Part shown: positions 1 to 10,882 of the stretch, piece by piece
Position numbering within the stretch: the stretch's first letter is position 1
Layout: every line of letters begins with the position of its first letter
DNA from: Steromphala cineraria
Taxonomy: Eukaryota; Mollusca; Gastropoda; Trochida; Trochidae
Assembly: GCA_916613615.1 (NCBI GenBank)
Contig: OU744731.1
Span: 51,870,645-51,934,644, forward strand
Reading direction: 5' to 3'
DNA length: 64,000 nucleotides
The notes under the pieces: generated by a model
What the model was told of the DNA's origin: nothing
The model's input: only the letters and a program-made list of their open reading frames with translations
Database searches by the model: none
Made by a program: the position numbers and the translations under genes

Positions 1-986
1 TTGTACATTATTATTTTATTCACATTATCAGGTACCGACATCTCTGAGGACTTCTGTTGTGTAACAACAGCATGAACATGTGAGCATCATTATCGCTGCG
101 TGGCCGCTTCTCTCAACGTTTTTACCACTTCATTGTGTCATTTAACCTTGTCAAATAAATGTTATGTATTATTAAAATGTTGTCGTTTTCATTTTATCTA
201 TCCAAGGGACAACCTCAGTATCCAGGGTAGTTGTTGCAATAAATCTGCCCTTGATCAAATATTCTCAACTATAATATTTATTTTAACTCCATTTACCCAG
301 CTTACTTTTACCCTGGATAATTGAGGATGTCCAAATGATGACTTCTTGAGGCATGAGATATCAGTTTTGATCAGCTGAGACCCTCCTTGTACACAAGAAC
401 AAGGAGAGGTGAAATCAAAGCTTTTACATAAGAACACTGATAAAAACCTTTGAACATCAGAACAATCAGAAGTGAAATCATTTGGAAACAAGCAGAGGTG
501 AAATCATTTGTCTGATTAAAATTGGCCTCAGAATAATAGTTTCAAAATATGAATTATATTGAGCATCAGACTTTGTCCATCTTCCCACGGCAAGGTGAAA
601 ACGTATCGAGCAACTCCTCGTTTAGACCTTGCCATCACAAGGTAGAAAACTGGTGATCCGGAGCAGCGACACCTATCGTGATCACGAGTTACGCCCCTTA
701 TCAGCTCTTTCAACAATAGCCAATGAAATTGTCGTTTACATTCGGAACAAATTCAAAATACTAACAGACGATCTTTTTGAAAACTATCAGAGTGAAATTT
801 AATTTTAAACTTCAGTTCGCATGGTTGTTTTCATGTTTTTGATGAGCACCGAGAATGCAGAGAAGACAAACATTAATGTATCACTCAAAAGAAGTGTTTC
901 TCTCCCTTGTAAAACGCATACAAAAGTATTTTTTCAAATCGGTTCATTTAACATGCTTCTGATTGGACTATTCTACTTCCGTGCAG
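1..986. other. no gene recognised
   Basis: I see no exon with convincing splice sites and no recognisable protein here. The short open frames are at chance level for AT-rich DNA. Confidence 0.5.
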
Positions 987-1157
987 CGGGTTGAAATTCT
1001 AGCACAGAAATTACGGCCAACGATGTCAAGGGAGGAATGGGAAAGTTTAGAAACTTTTTCGTTCACCCATGACGTTGTGAAGGTGGACGTGGTCAGGAGG
1101 TTTCACTGCAGCCCTGACATGAGCTCAGCTAACCAATTACAAGCTGTACGGCAATAA
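987..1157 (+). CDS. possible 3'-terminal exon, unknown protein
   Basis: A pyrimidine-rich acceptor (ending GTGCAG at 981-986) precedes an open stretch of 56 codons ending in TAA. The peptide is hydrophilic, contains the segment MSREEWESLE and ends LQAVRQ. Its base composition is more balanced than the AT-rich flanks, which is why I list it. No upstream exon is visible, so if it is real the rest of the gene lies outside the window. I do not recognise the family. A chance open frame or a transposon remnant is equally possible. Confidence 0.2.
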   Translation, partial: RVEILAQKLRPTMSREEWESLETFSFTHDVVKVDVVRRFHCSPDMSSANQLQAVRQ

Positions 1158-1195
1158 CCCTTGGTATCTGGTAGAGAGGGGCAATTAAAATGCTC

Positions 1196-1813
1196 GTAAC
1201 TCTCCATTCCTAAAAAATAATAAGCCTCTGGCCCTGGGGCACTGGTCTTACTTTTTATCCCACCGGTATGTAATACCGTGGGATATAGTCATCACCCTGT
1301 CCGTCCGTCCGTCCGTCCGTAATCATTTCGTTTCCGGAGCAGAACTCAAAAACCGGTCCACATATCTTTCTGAAACTTTACATGTGTATTGCCCACCTAC
1401 TGAAGTGGTGCCTTTTGATATTTTCACATTTCTGAAAATTTTATTTTTTATTATTTCCATGGAAACGGCTCTTATTTGGACTCAGTTCATGAAAGGTTTC
1501 GTTTCCGGAGCAGAACTCAAAAACCGGTCCACATATCTTTCTGAAATTTTACATGTGTATTGCCCACCTACTGAAGTGGTGCCTTTTGATATTTTCACAT
1601 TTCTGAAAATTTTATTTTTTATTATTTCCATGGAAACGGCTCTTATTTGGACTCTGTTCATGAAAGGTTTCGTTTCATATATATAAGCTTCTACTATTAT
1701 GAACCTTGCTTGAAAAATTTACAATTATCTTTCAAAGGTTTACATCTTATAATCATGTGGAATCGGTGGGATATGTCATCTTCTGATGACTCTTGTTAGG
1801 AATGGAGAGTTAC
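1196..1813. mobile_element. TIR element with internal 171-bp tandem dimer
   Basis: The ends form an inverted repeat: GTAACTCTCCATTCCTA at 1196-1212 mirrors TTAGGAATGGAGAGTTAC at 1796-1813. A second, inner inverted pair is TATCCCACCG (about 1256) and CGGTGGGATA (about 1764). Inside are a CCGT microsatellite (about 1301-1320) and two nearly identical 171-bp units beginning at about 1330 and 1501 (both start GTTTCCGGAGCAG). No coding capacity is visible, so this is a non-autonomous element. The two tandem units produce an open frame with a repeated peptide, which I regard as incidental. Confidence 0.6.
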
Positions 1814-3892
1814 TAGGACATTAACCTATACGTAACTCCTGTTAACCATGATTACAAAATAATCACTGCTAGTGATCTTAGCACAATGTGATTGTTCTGC
1901 TTACGACAAGGTTTCGTTTGCAACTGGCAAAATTGTCATGCAACCTTTATAGGCTGTGTTCAGACCTAGTCGAGAGGATCGTGTATCTCCATAGAGTAAT
2001 ATTTGAAATTAAATCCTTAACAGAGATGTATATTAGATGTGAAGAACGATGAAATGAAATTAAGACATATTTGTCCCATCCTACAAATGTTATTGTTTAA
2101 ATTTAGCATTATTAGTGTATGGAGAGTAGAACAATTGAAAGTGGACACCTTGCATGCCCATATTCAAAGGGGACTTATCACTAAATCTACAAACTTGTTT
2201 CTCCTGTAAACAAAGGAGAGGTCACAACTGATGAGCCATTTTCACTTACAACAAACCAGTATTACAATATTTTTATCACCATGGGCTTTTCAACTTATCT
2301 ACCCGCATTTATGTAACTGGTTATCAGGTCTCTAGACGCTTTCCTTCTGCAGAAGTCAACTTGCAGAGGCATCAAATGTTAAATCTATGATTCCAATTGC
2401 CTTCCAGAGCCTTTTGTTCTTGAGAAGATGAAAGTAGTTCTTAAGGCATGCCCTCATGAAGTCAAATGTGAAATTACTGAAAGGTTGATTGACATATTGA
2501 AAAAGGATTTGTTTGTAGTAGATGTTATTTATTTATATAGTAACATTGTAATTAAAACTGAACAATGCTCATGATGTATTTGACAATGAACAGTGAAACA
2601 ACTCTTGTATAGTTGAATAACAATTTCTTGAGAGTCTTTGTACAAAGGATGATATTCAAGATGCATCATGCCATTCTAATATTGTAATCAATATATAGAT
2701 ACAGACCTACATTTGACACTCGAAAGAAGACTACAAAGATAGATATTCTTAGGTAGATATACCACAGGCCTTGCTCATTTCAAGTAATTTTGTTATGAAA
2801 TGGAACTTCAAACTTCAATAAAATTACCCTTATGCTAGCTAGCAGAAATATAAAAAAATTTAATCATGTGTTATAAAACAGAATGTCAAGGAAATGTAAA
2901 TTTACATACTATTTACAAAATCTTATCAGTAACCAAAGACTTAAGCAGGATTTATCAAATATGGACTTTGCAAACTCCCTATTTCTACAACATTTTTAAA
3001 AGGTATGAAGCCTTTAACAAAAGGGAAATACAGAAGATATGGTTTCTGGTGGTCACATCCACAACAACTGCACTTGAATCTTATGAAACAAGTAACCAAT
3101 GTAGATTCGTACATGAAATATGGTGGATTGTTTCACCCTAATCAGCTCAGGGCCGGACTTGGACAAGGATACTTGTGTTTAGAATTATAACTTAGATAAG
3201 GGCAAAACACAGGGAACTTTCAATGAAATAAAAACCTTGTTGCAATTCACTTTTACAAATAATATTGGAATTGGTCACAAGAGGTTGATAACAATGATGT
3301 GATTCCATGGAACAATTCTGTAAGTCTATCAACATTCAGTTATGTTGGTGATGCATGTTCTCTGGCAGCTTAAACCTCTTTTTGTTTTTTGGCTCCACTT
3401 TCGGTGAATAATCATAGTCAATCTTGCTACTCTATCAAATATCTTAGTGGTATTTGGGCTTGCTTTGAACAAAACCCGGAGCTTTAATAATGTGGACACC
3501 GTCACATAAATAACACTTTTAAATTAAAGGTCCATAGAAACATTATGTTGAACAAGTATAACTAGTTCAGTCTGAAAAAACATGATGACTTGCACTATTT
3601 CAATTACAAATACCTTAATTTTAAACAAAGCAGTCATAATGTAGTCAATATGACTGTTTTCCCCTTGTACACACTATTGAAAACAGCCATTGTCAAACCC
3701 TGTCTGTTGCACATGACGTCCCATAGGAGTATGTGTAATGTAACTTCAGTAGAGAACCATTACTTATTTAGACTAATGGTATCATAGTCACAGTATCATG
3801 ACTGAAAATCACTAGCCGATAAAGTAAGTGAACACAGTCTTGATAACCAATGATGTTTAGATGAAGCTGCGATGTGTGTCCTGTGAGAGATG
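1814..3892. other. intergenic and 3' flank of BUB3; no gene seen
   Basis: This is AT-rich sequence without recognisable exons. The part next to 3893 must hold the BUB3 3' UTR (minus strand), whose end I cannot fix. Confidence 0.4.
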
Positions 3893-6800
3893 TTATGACT
3901 TGGGCTTGGTCTCCTGGTCGCTGACGTTCCTGATGTAGATCTCGTCGTCCTGGAGGTTCTCCTGCTGGTCCTGCTCGTACATGTAGGAGGACGCGATCGC
4001 TAGCACCGATCCATCATGGCTGAACGACAGGGACGCAATACTTGTGGGGTATCTGCAGCAAACATACATGCAAACATGTCATAAGACAACTGTCATCTTA
4101 AAGTGACACAGAGTATCTTTCTTAAAATTTTATTTGGTTTTGATAAGCTACAAAATATCTAAATTGCCGATTGAAGTTCATATCTCATCACTGGACTTGC
4201 AAATATATCCATTTATGCATAATATCTCTAAAATGCTTGATTTTATGGAAAAATCAAGAAACCATCTCAAATACGTTTAATATTCGAAATTATGTATTCA
4301 ATTATTCTACCCATTAGTTACAATACCTTATAAACACTATCGAATCGAATATACCTTCCTGTCAGCTTATTACGGGGTTTCAAAATTACATTTGGCGATT
4401 TTGCGCGCGCCACTCCAGCCACATTGTCCTGTTTTCGATCAAAATCCCGACTTTGAATGGCCGTATTTTTGCTCTAATGTGCTGATTGACCTTTAACTTG
4501 TTATTTTCAGTAACAGTTAGTGGTTCCCGATGTCATAACATCGATTTCAAAATTTGACATATGTGATCCTATCTACATACTCTGTGTCTCTTTAAGGTGA
4601 TGGTTTTGGTAACTATTTGAAAACATACATGAATCAGTATCATCAAAACATTGTTGTTGCTAACGCTTCAAATAGTTTTTAGGTGATGTGCACTAAGTGT
4701 CCTACCTCTTATCAAATACCCATCCTAATCTTAGCAACAGCTAAAGCTTTACAAAGTCAGAGAGCTATTTCTTAGATGCTCATCTAGATCTATGCTTCAC
4801 TGATACCAGGTTTAGTTACGATGAGCATTACACCCTGTAGTTGGTGATGTGCACTCTGTCCTGCCAATGTTACCAAGTATCGCATCCTAACCTTTAACAT
4901 CAAGCTTTGGTCAGTCAACTGGCTTGTAAATACCTAGACGTTTATGTTCGACGCATTCTAGCTCCCCTACATAATGCTATGCTCCACTGATACCAGAAGT
5001 CATGGGGATCATTACATCCTCAATTAGGTACATACCTGTGGAACTCAGGGGAGTCATGGCGAGAAATACATCTTCTAGTTGGTACATACCTATGGAACTG
5101 ACACAGCCTCTTCTTGTTGAAACCATCCCAGATGTTGACGTAGCCGTCCGAGCCTCCCGTAGCGAAGGTGTTGTAGACGCTGTGGAAGGCGATGGCGTTG
5201 ACGGGGAAGATGAGCTCCTCGCCTCCCTCCTTGATGCGGTGACACTTGAAGGCGTACTTCTTCTTCTGGATCTCGGGGCTGGGGTCAAGGTACTCCACCG
5301 CTACTCGACCTGCACACAGCAACCATACAGGCTCGATTCTAGAGTTGATCATAACATCAGTTGGACCGAAACAGTGTTCGAAATATGTTTTCGACCCTTA
5401 CAAGCAAGAAAACTCAACCAGCTCTCTTAAACAATTGACAAGCTCTGCCATGTAAATATACCCCCGGTAGTATCTCTTAAATCACTCAAGCCAGACGGGC
5501 TTGCTGATATCTTCTCCAACAAGCCCTTGTCTGAAAGTAACCAAAAGATGGCAGCCAACCATTTCAAACACTGCACGGCGATCAAGTTTTTGAAAGATAA
5601 TCCAATTTCATAAAAGTTTATATTGTGTATAATAAACATGATTATAAATATCACTGAATTGGTTGTCTTACGTTATTAAGTTCTTGTATTAAAAGATTTT
5701 AATACTTTCATTTTTTTTATCCTTATTGCAATACCACTAAATTCAAGAACAAATGTGGTAAGCTGTGAGTCTGTTTTTCTTACAATTTGGTTCTGTACTA
5801 CATAATAAAGCAAACTAAAGCTACCCCCTTCCTAATTCTTTCTATGGTCCTCATCTACTTTCATTATCTTAGTTCATAAAAACCGACAATATCTGCAAAT
5901 TTCAGTACACACTTTCAAAATTGTTACTAAAATTACTTAGAGACAGTGTGATCTTTCAAGTATTCAATTATTAGTTGGTTGTGGTGCTCCCTGACTGAAA
6001 GGCCTTACCCTCTATTGAGCTGAGGACGTATCCCTGTTTGTTGGGGAAGGTTCGGATGCAGCGTGTCTGGTACTTGAGACTGGACTCACGTCTCTGCTGC
6101 ACATACCCCATATTTCGTAGATCCCACACAAGAATCTTGCGTCCCGCCGTCCCAACAACTAGTCGGTCTCCACAAACTGACATTGTGTACACCTGCAGTC
6201 AGAGTGCGTCATCAATATATTGAATAATATCATTTGACAAAACTCATTATTTTTAAAACTTTCAAGGTTTCTGAGAGGGAGTGAGTGAATCGGGGTTTAA
6301 CGTGTTTTCGGTTTCTGAAATAGAAAGGAATAATCAATGATACATTGAATTTATGTTGTGATTTGGAGGTTGCTGGTTGTTATGGAACCATAAAGCCATT
6401 TACTGAAATCAATCGAAAAAACTTCATCTGCTGTTTCTAAGCGATTCTATCATGCATCAGATAAGAAGATACTACAGAACCTGATTTAGAGCGACACATA
6501 ACATTCCCCAGAGTTGCCTACCTTGTCAGGTTGAGAGAATGATCCTGCACAACACGGTGTACGTGGGTCCCAGAGTTTGACGGTAGAGTCCCAGCTGCCA
6601 GTGATAACAACGTTCACGTCCGGACAGAACTCCACACACCTGATAGGAGCCTCGTGATTACCCACCGTGGTCTCTACAACACAGTAACAGTGCAGGGGTC
6701 AGGGATAGCATCATAAACCTAGGTCACATTCTGTCTGTTGGTTTAAAGGTTATATCTGTTTTAGGAATAACCTCTTACGAGGTTTTACTTCCGAGAATCA

Positions 6801-8503
6801 CCCAATACAATGTTTTACTTACTCTTCCTCGATAAAACGCTAGAAAGGGAGATATACTTTCTTTAACACCAGATTTGGGCATAATGAATTATAAAATGTA
6901 AATTTTAACATTTCATGGTTTATAATTGTAGGATACATTACTCTTCAGTTTTCTGCTCACAGAAAAAAAAACAAGGTCAGGACAACCCCTCTCTTAGAGC
7001 TTTTATGGAACCAAGTACAGCATAATAACATCACTATACTTTACTAAATAAGTAGTCACATCTGAATGACACTGCACCATAACATATTTCTGGAAATAAT
7101 ACAGCAAGTTATTGATGGCAAGTTACCTGTTGTGGTGTTGAAATCAAACATTTTAAGTGAAGTGTCAACGCCCCCACTGTAGGCATGAACTGCATCCTGA
7201 AAAAATAACATCCAAATATCAGGCACTACGAGATTCATCCATAAGAAATGAAAAGAACATGTTGTAGATTTAGAAGCATAAGCATTATAGACATTTTAAT
7301 TCACATTAGATATTATAACCATTATTGAAGAGGAATATATGGATGACAACTTCTTTATTCATTATTCATTGTATGCGACGTTTCAACACAGGTTTTGTGT
7401 CATTCTCAAGCAGAGGTAATGTGTGGTTAAATATGACAATATTTTTAAGTCCATGGTAACAATACACAGTTGGGGCCATTGATGTACATGACATTATTAC
7501 ATATTATTCCTCTTCATTATTGTCATTCAAACTTCTAAAATGACTCTCAAAGTTCTTATAGACATTACTCATATATTATTTTAACAAGACATCTCACCCG
7601 TAAGTTTAAGATCCGATATAAATATTTATAATTTAGGTGCATTCAAACTAAATTGTTTTGGATAATGCACAAATAAGATTATGATAGAGGGTGTCCCAAC
7701 CTATTGACACAAAACTGGAGGACCATGTGAGATTAAAATTGATTTTGCACTAATTATGAATGTGACATATACGTTAGACCGATATTAAATGAAAGATAAG
7801 GCATTTGAGAAAATGACACTATTGTCACCAAATGAATCTGTTGAAAATATATATACAGATATAAGATAAAAAAATTCTGAATGAAAAGCCTTGTAAGTAT
7901 AATACAAGTGCAATAGTGATCTATCAAGAGCTTATTTGTAGTGGAAGTTCTTTCCATCTGGTTAAATATATAAACTTTAAGGCAGTTCTGAGTAAGAAAC
8001 CAAGCATAGACATGTTTGAAGTGTTCATGGTAGGAACAAGGGTGGTAGGCCTAGTCTTTCAAATCAATATATGAGTTGTGATGAAACATCTTAGAAACAA
8101 GAGTCATTATTATAACTTTGAGGAAAAAGTAAAGTGATACGTAACTTTGACAGAAGTAACATTTGAGGTGATGTTGACTCTTGAGTTGAACAAAGCTAAT
8201 CTTTTTTTAAAAACAATCCTAACAACAAGTGATGTGACAAGAAAGGTATCAAATTAAAGAGACATTTTTATGATCTCGATATGTATCATATATTGTGAAG
8301 AATACCTGAAAACAACAATCAAGCACTGGGGATTTGTGAGAATACTGAATTCTGAGGTTGTCTGCAACAACATCGTAGAGTCGAACTGTGTGGTCCCATG
8401 ATGACACCAGCAGAAACTGACTCGTGTTGGGCCCGAACTTCACTGCTGATATGCCATCTTCTGGAGCGTTTTTTAACTTGAATTCATTTGGAGTTTCACC
8501 CAT
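3893..8503 (-). CDS. BUB3: mitotic checkpoint protein BUB3 (WD40 propeller)
   Basis: Six coding exons join in phase: 8306-8503, 7127-7196, 6522-6673, 6009-6192, 5090-5309 and 3893-4052 (complement), 984 nt, 327 aa, the usual BUB3 length. All introns are GT-AG. The N-terminus [19 protein letters not shown], the block [20 protein letters not shown], the segment [19 protein letters not shown] and the C-terminus ETKPKS are near-identical to vertebrate BUB3. Known of the family: a seven-bladed WD40 propeller that binds the GLEBS motifs of BUB1 and BUBR1 and phosphorylated KNL1 repeats at kinetochores, in the spindle assembly checkpoint; it also escorts nuclear transport and mRNA factors. The ATG at 8503 begins the conserved N-terminus. 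No disabling change was seen. The exon 5 donor is tandemly duplicated (see findings), which could give an in-frame longer isoform. Confidence 0.97.
4998..5105 (-). repeat. 54-bp tandem duplication across BUB3 exon 5 donor
   Basis: Two diverged 54-bp copies (4998-5051 and 5052-5105) each contain the splice-donor context GGTATGTACC when read on the minus strand (5081-5090 and 5027-5036). The copy at 5090 is the donor predicted from homology. The second lies downstream in the same frame. Weaker, longer repeats of the sequence around 'cactgatacca' also occur at about 4680-4990 in the same intron. Confidence 0.7.
7335..7440. repeat. dispersed repeat fragment in BUB3 intron 2
   Basis: The segment 'caacttctttatt ... 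gcgacgttt' followed by 'cattctcaagc' resembles the piece at about 46745-46840 ('acaacttctttatt ... gcgacgtttcg'). The shared words suggest a dispersed short element. Its borders are not defined. Confidence 0.3.
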
Positions 8504-8767
8504 TGTTTAGTCTGAATAAAAAAACCTTTACTTTAACATATGTTCAACAAAAATAAGAATTTAAAATGAATTTTTTTGCGTATAACAGATAAAATGAATA
8601 TATATTTGTAAATGTTTTGCTTTATTTTTTACTTATGAGCGAAAACTGGGGACATACTCATTAATAAAAGCCATATTTATATATAGAGCTACAGAGTTGA
8701 TGATTGTAATTCACTTTCTCTCCATGATGCATAAATTGATTTGATTGACAATTGCCAGTTACTTACC
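8504..8767 (-). other. predicted BUB3 5' UTR intron
   Basis: Upstream of the ATG the minus strand has an acceptor (TTTATTCAG, exon resuming at 8511) and, further up, a textbook donor TCAG/GTAAGT with the exon ending at 8767. A non-coding first exon upstream of 8767 is therefore likely. The transcription start is not visible. Confidence 0.5.
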
Positions 8768-8831
8768 TGATTTAAGTCTTTATTAACAAAAACAACACTC
8801 AGCATTTATATATTTCATTGAAATTTTCTAC

Positions 8832-8914
8832 TTCTACGAAAAGACCTAAAAATCCTCCTACGAAAAGACCGAAATTCACTCCTACGAACGGGATCCTCCT
8901 ACGAAAAGACCTAC
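8832..8914. repeat. short degenerate repeat TCCTACGAAAAGACC
   Basis: Four imperfect copies of a roughly 15-bp word containing CTACGAAAAGACC, or CTACGAACGGG in one copy, lie just upstream of the predicted BUB3 first exon. Their function is unknown. Confidence 0.5.
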
Positions 8915-9364
8915 ACCCCTTCTTTTGATAAAACAATATAAATGAAGAGAATCACATCAACAAAACCCTGAGCATAGATCGGTTATCGAAAATATTGTAA
9001 TTAATTACCACTTTACATTTCATTACATGCATCTATATCATATTTGCCCTACCAGTGTTTTTTTCGATGTCTGGCAATGTCGCGGGTTTATTTTACAAAT
9101 AAACCGGAAGTTGTTATTATGGAGTATTTACCCATAGAGAAAATGAGGCTCAGTTGTTACTCCAAGCGAATCCAGTAATAAATCACGCAATCTGTCGCGA
9201 ACCTCGCAAAAAGTTATAGCAATAGATATTAAAATTGTAAAATATGTTGATGCGGAATATTTTTCTGGCTTCTCCATACCAATTGTTTGAGAGGCATTTT
9301 AGAAGTATAAGTATCAAGAAGCCAAGGAGTTTATGGATTATCAACATCTTTATCTTTGTCTTTA

Positions 9365-9676
9365 GGGACCGGTCATTTATTATAGGGGGGGGGGGGGGGG
9401 GGGGGGGTGGGCCGGTGAAATTTCCCCACAGTATGTCCCAAAAAAAGTGACCCACCCCTTAAAGCTGTCATGATTTTTTATGACCCCCCACTGATGCCTG
9501 TCATATTTTTTTATGACCCACCCAAATTTGTTGTCATGTTTGAAAACAGCACTAAAATACTGTCTTATTTTTTTATGACCCACCCCTAAAGGCTGTCTTT
9601 TTTTTGTGTGACCCACCCCTAAAGGCTGTCTTATTTTTTTGTTACCCACCGGCCCCTATAATAAATGACCGGTCCC
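9365..9676. mobile_element. TIR element with poly-G run and internal minisatellite
   Basis: The terminal inverted repeats are about 24 bp: the left end starts GGGACCGGTCATTTATTATA and the right end finishes TATAATAAATGACCGGTCCC. The interior begins with a run of more than 20 G (about 9386-9407), then has about five degenerate units of 35-40 bp containing GACCCACCCCTAAAGGCTGTC and T-runs. No protein-coding signal is present. A target-site duplication could not be fixed. Confidence 0.6.
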
Positions 9677-10144
9677 TTTTAACTCATTCTATTTTAAAAC
9701 AAACAATAACGACCGGAAAAATAATGACATAAATTATACATGTGATTTAAAGTCAGGCTGTGAAACGACTATTCAGTCTACGTACACTGACTTTAGAGTA
9801 TGAACCTATTATATTGACTGATATGAGATGTTGACTAGAGCAGAATTTAGTTACAAAATGGATCAAAACGAGAGTCAAAGATATATATCAGTTGTCCCAA
9901 ATGTGAGAACAAAAGTCAAAGAGGGGAAGAATATATTGTTTATAAACAGTATCTCAGGTTTTACGTTAATCTATAATTATTTCAGAGATCTTAATAAGCA
10001 ATTTATCATAGGTGATATTAGCATCTTTGTTCATGCCAGTTTACAGTTATTTTGAAGTGTCAAGCGAAGATGTCTATGATGGGAAACTTCATTCAAGGTA
10101 ACAGTATTCATATGAACTTAGTTGGTGTTTGTTTTCACGAAAAT

Positions 10145-10570
10145 AAATACTTTCCGTTTTGTTGGCATTAAAATCACATTCCATTCTTTAGCCCAATTTA
10201 AAAAATATTCTTAGTCGTTGTTTAACATAATAGCGGTATCGTAAGGAACAATATAAAGAGATATGTCATCGGCAAATAAACGAATAATACTGTCCAGATT
10301 AAGAACTAAGTCATTAATGGATATCGAAAATAATACAGGGCCTATAGTACTGAGCCCTGTGGTACTCCTGCAGTAACACATCGGAAGTCAGATTGGTATC
10401 CATTTATAACAACTCGCTGTTGTCTTGCAAATAACTCTTAAATAATTTCAATAATGAATCCGCGATCCCTTTTTTCGTCCAATTTATAAATCAAACCTTC
10501 TTGCGAAACCTTATCAAATGCTCTGCCGATATCAAGAAAAAAAACAGCTTTAACTTCCTTGCCTGATACT
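10145..10570 (-). pseudogene. decayed LINE reverse transcriptase fragment
   Basis: Minus-strand translation gives the non-LTR reverse transcriptase blocks in order, with stops and a frameshift between them: FFLDIGRAFDKVSQEGLIYK, then RQQRVVINGYQSDFRCVTAG leading into VPQGSVL, then SINDLVLNLDSIIRLFADDI. The FADD box is the catalytic motif of the family. The VPQGS-type turn differs from the VRQGC of the LINE at 14.1-16.1 kb, so this is a different lineage. It is inactive. Confidence 0.75.
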
Positions 10571-10882
10571 TTAGTTGTATTGACACAGCATAAGATATCA
10601 AGAACCTCACAACAGGTTAAATTAATTTCGCTGAATTTCGAATTTTTTGTTCATGTAACAGAGAAACGGATTCTCTACTGTAGACTGTCTTACAAAATAG
10701 TCATTGAATGCATTTGCAGCATTAGTTTTGTTTTCACATATAATGTCTTTATGTATAACTGGTGTAAAACTAAACTACTTATATTCACATTAATATGATT
10801 GATAACGCGAAAGGATAGGAACGAACAGAAGCGACCATAAAATATACAACAACCCAAACTGAGATCTTTTATGGGTGATTTT

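Noticed and set aside
5002..5430. Plus-strand frame of 142 codons
   Set aside because: It is antisense to BUB3 exon 5, whose identity is certain.
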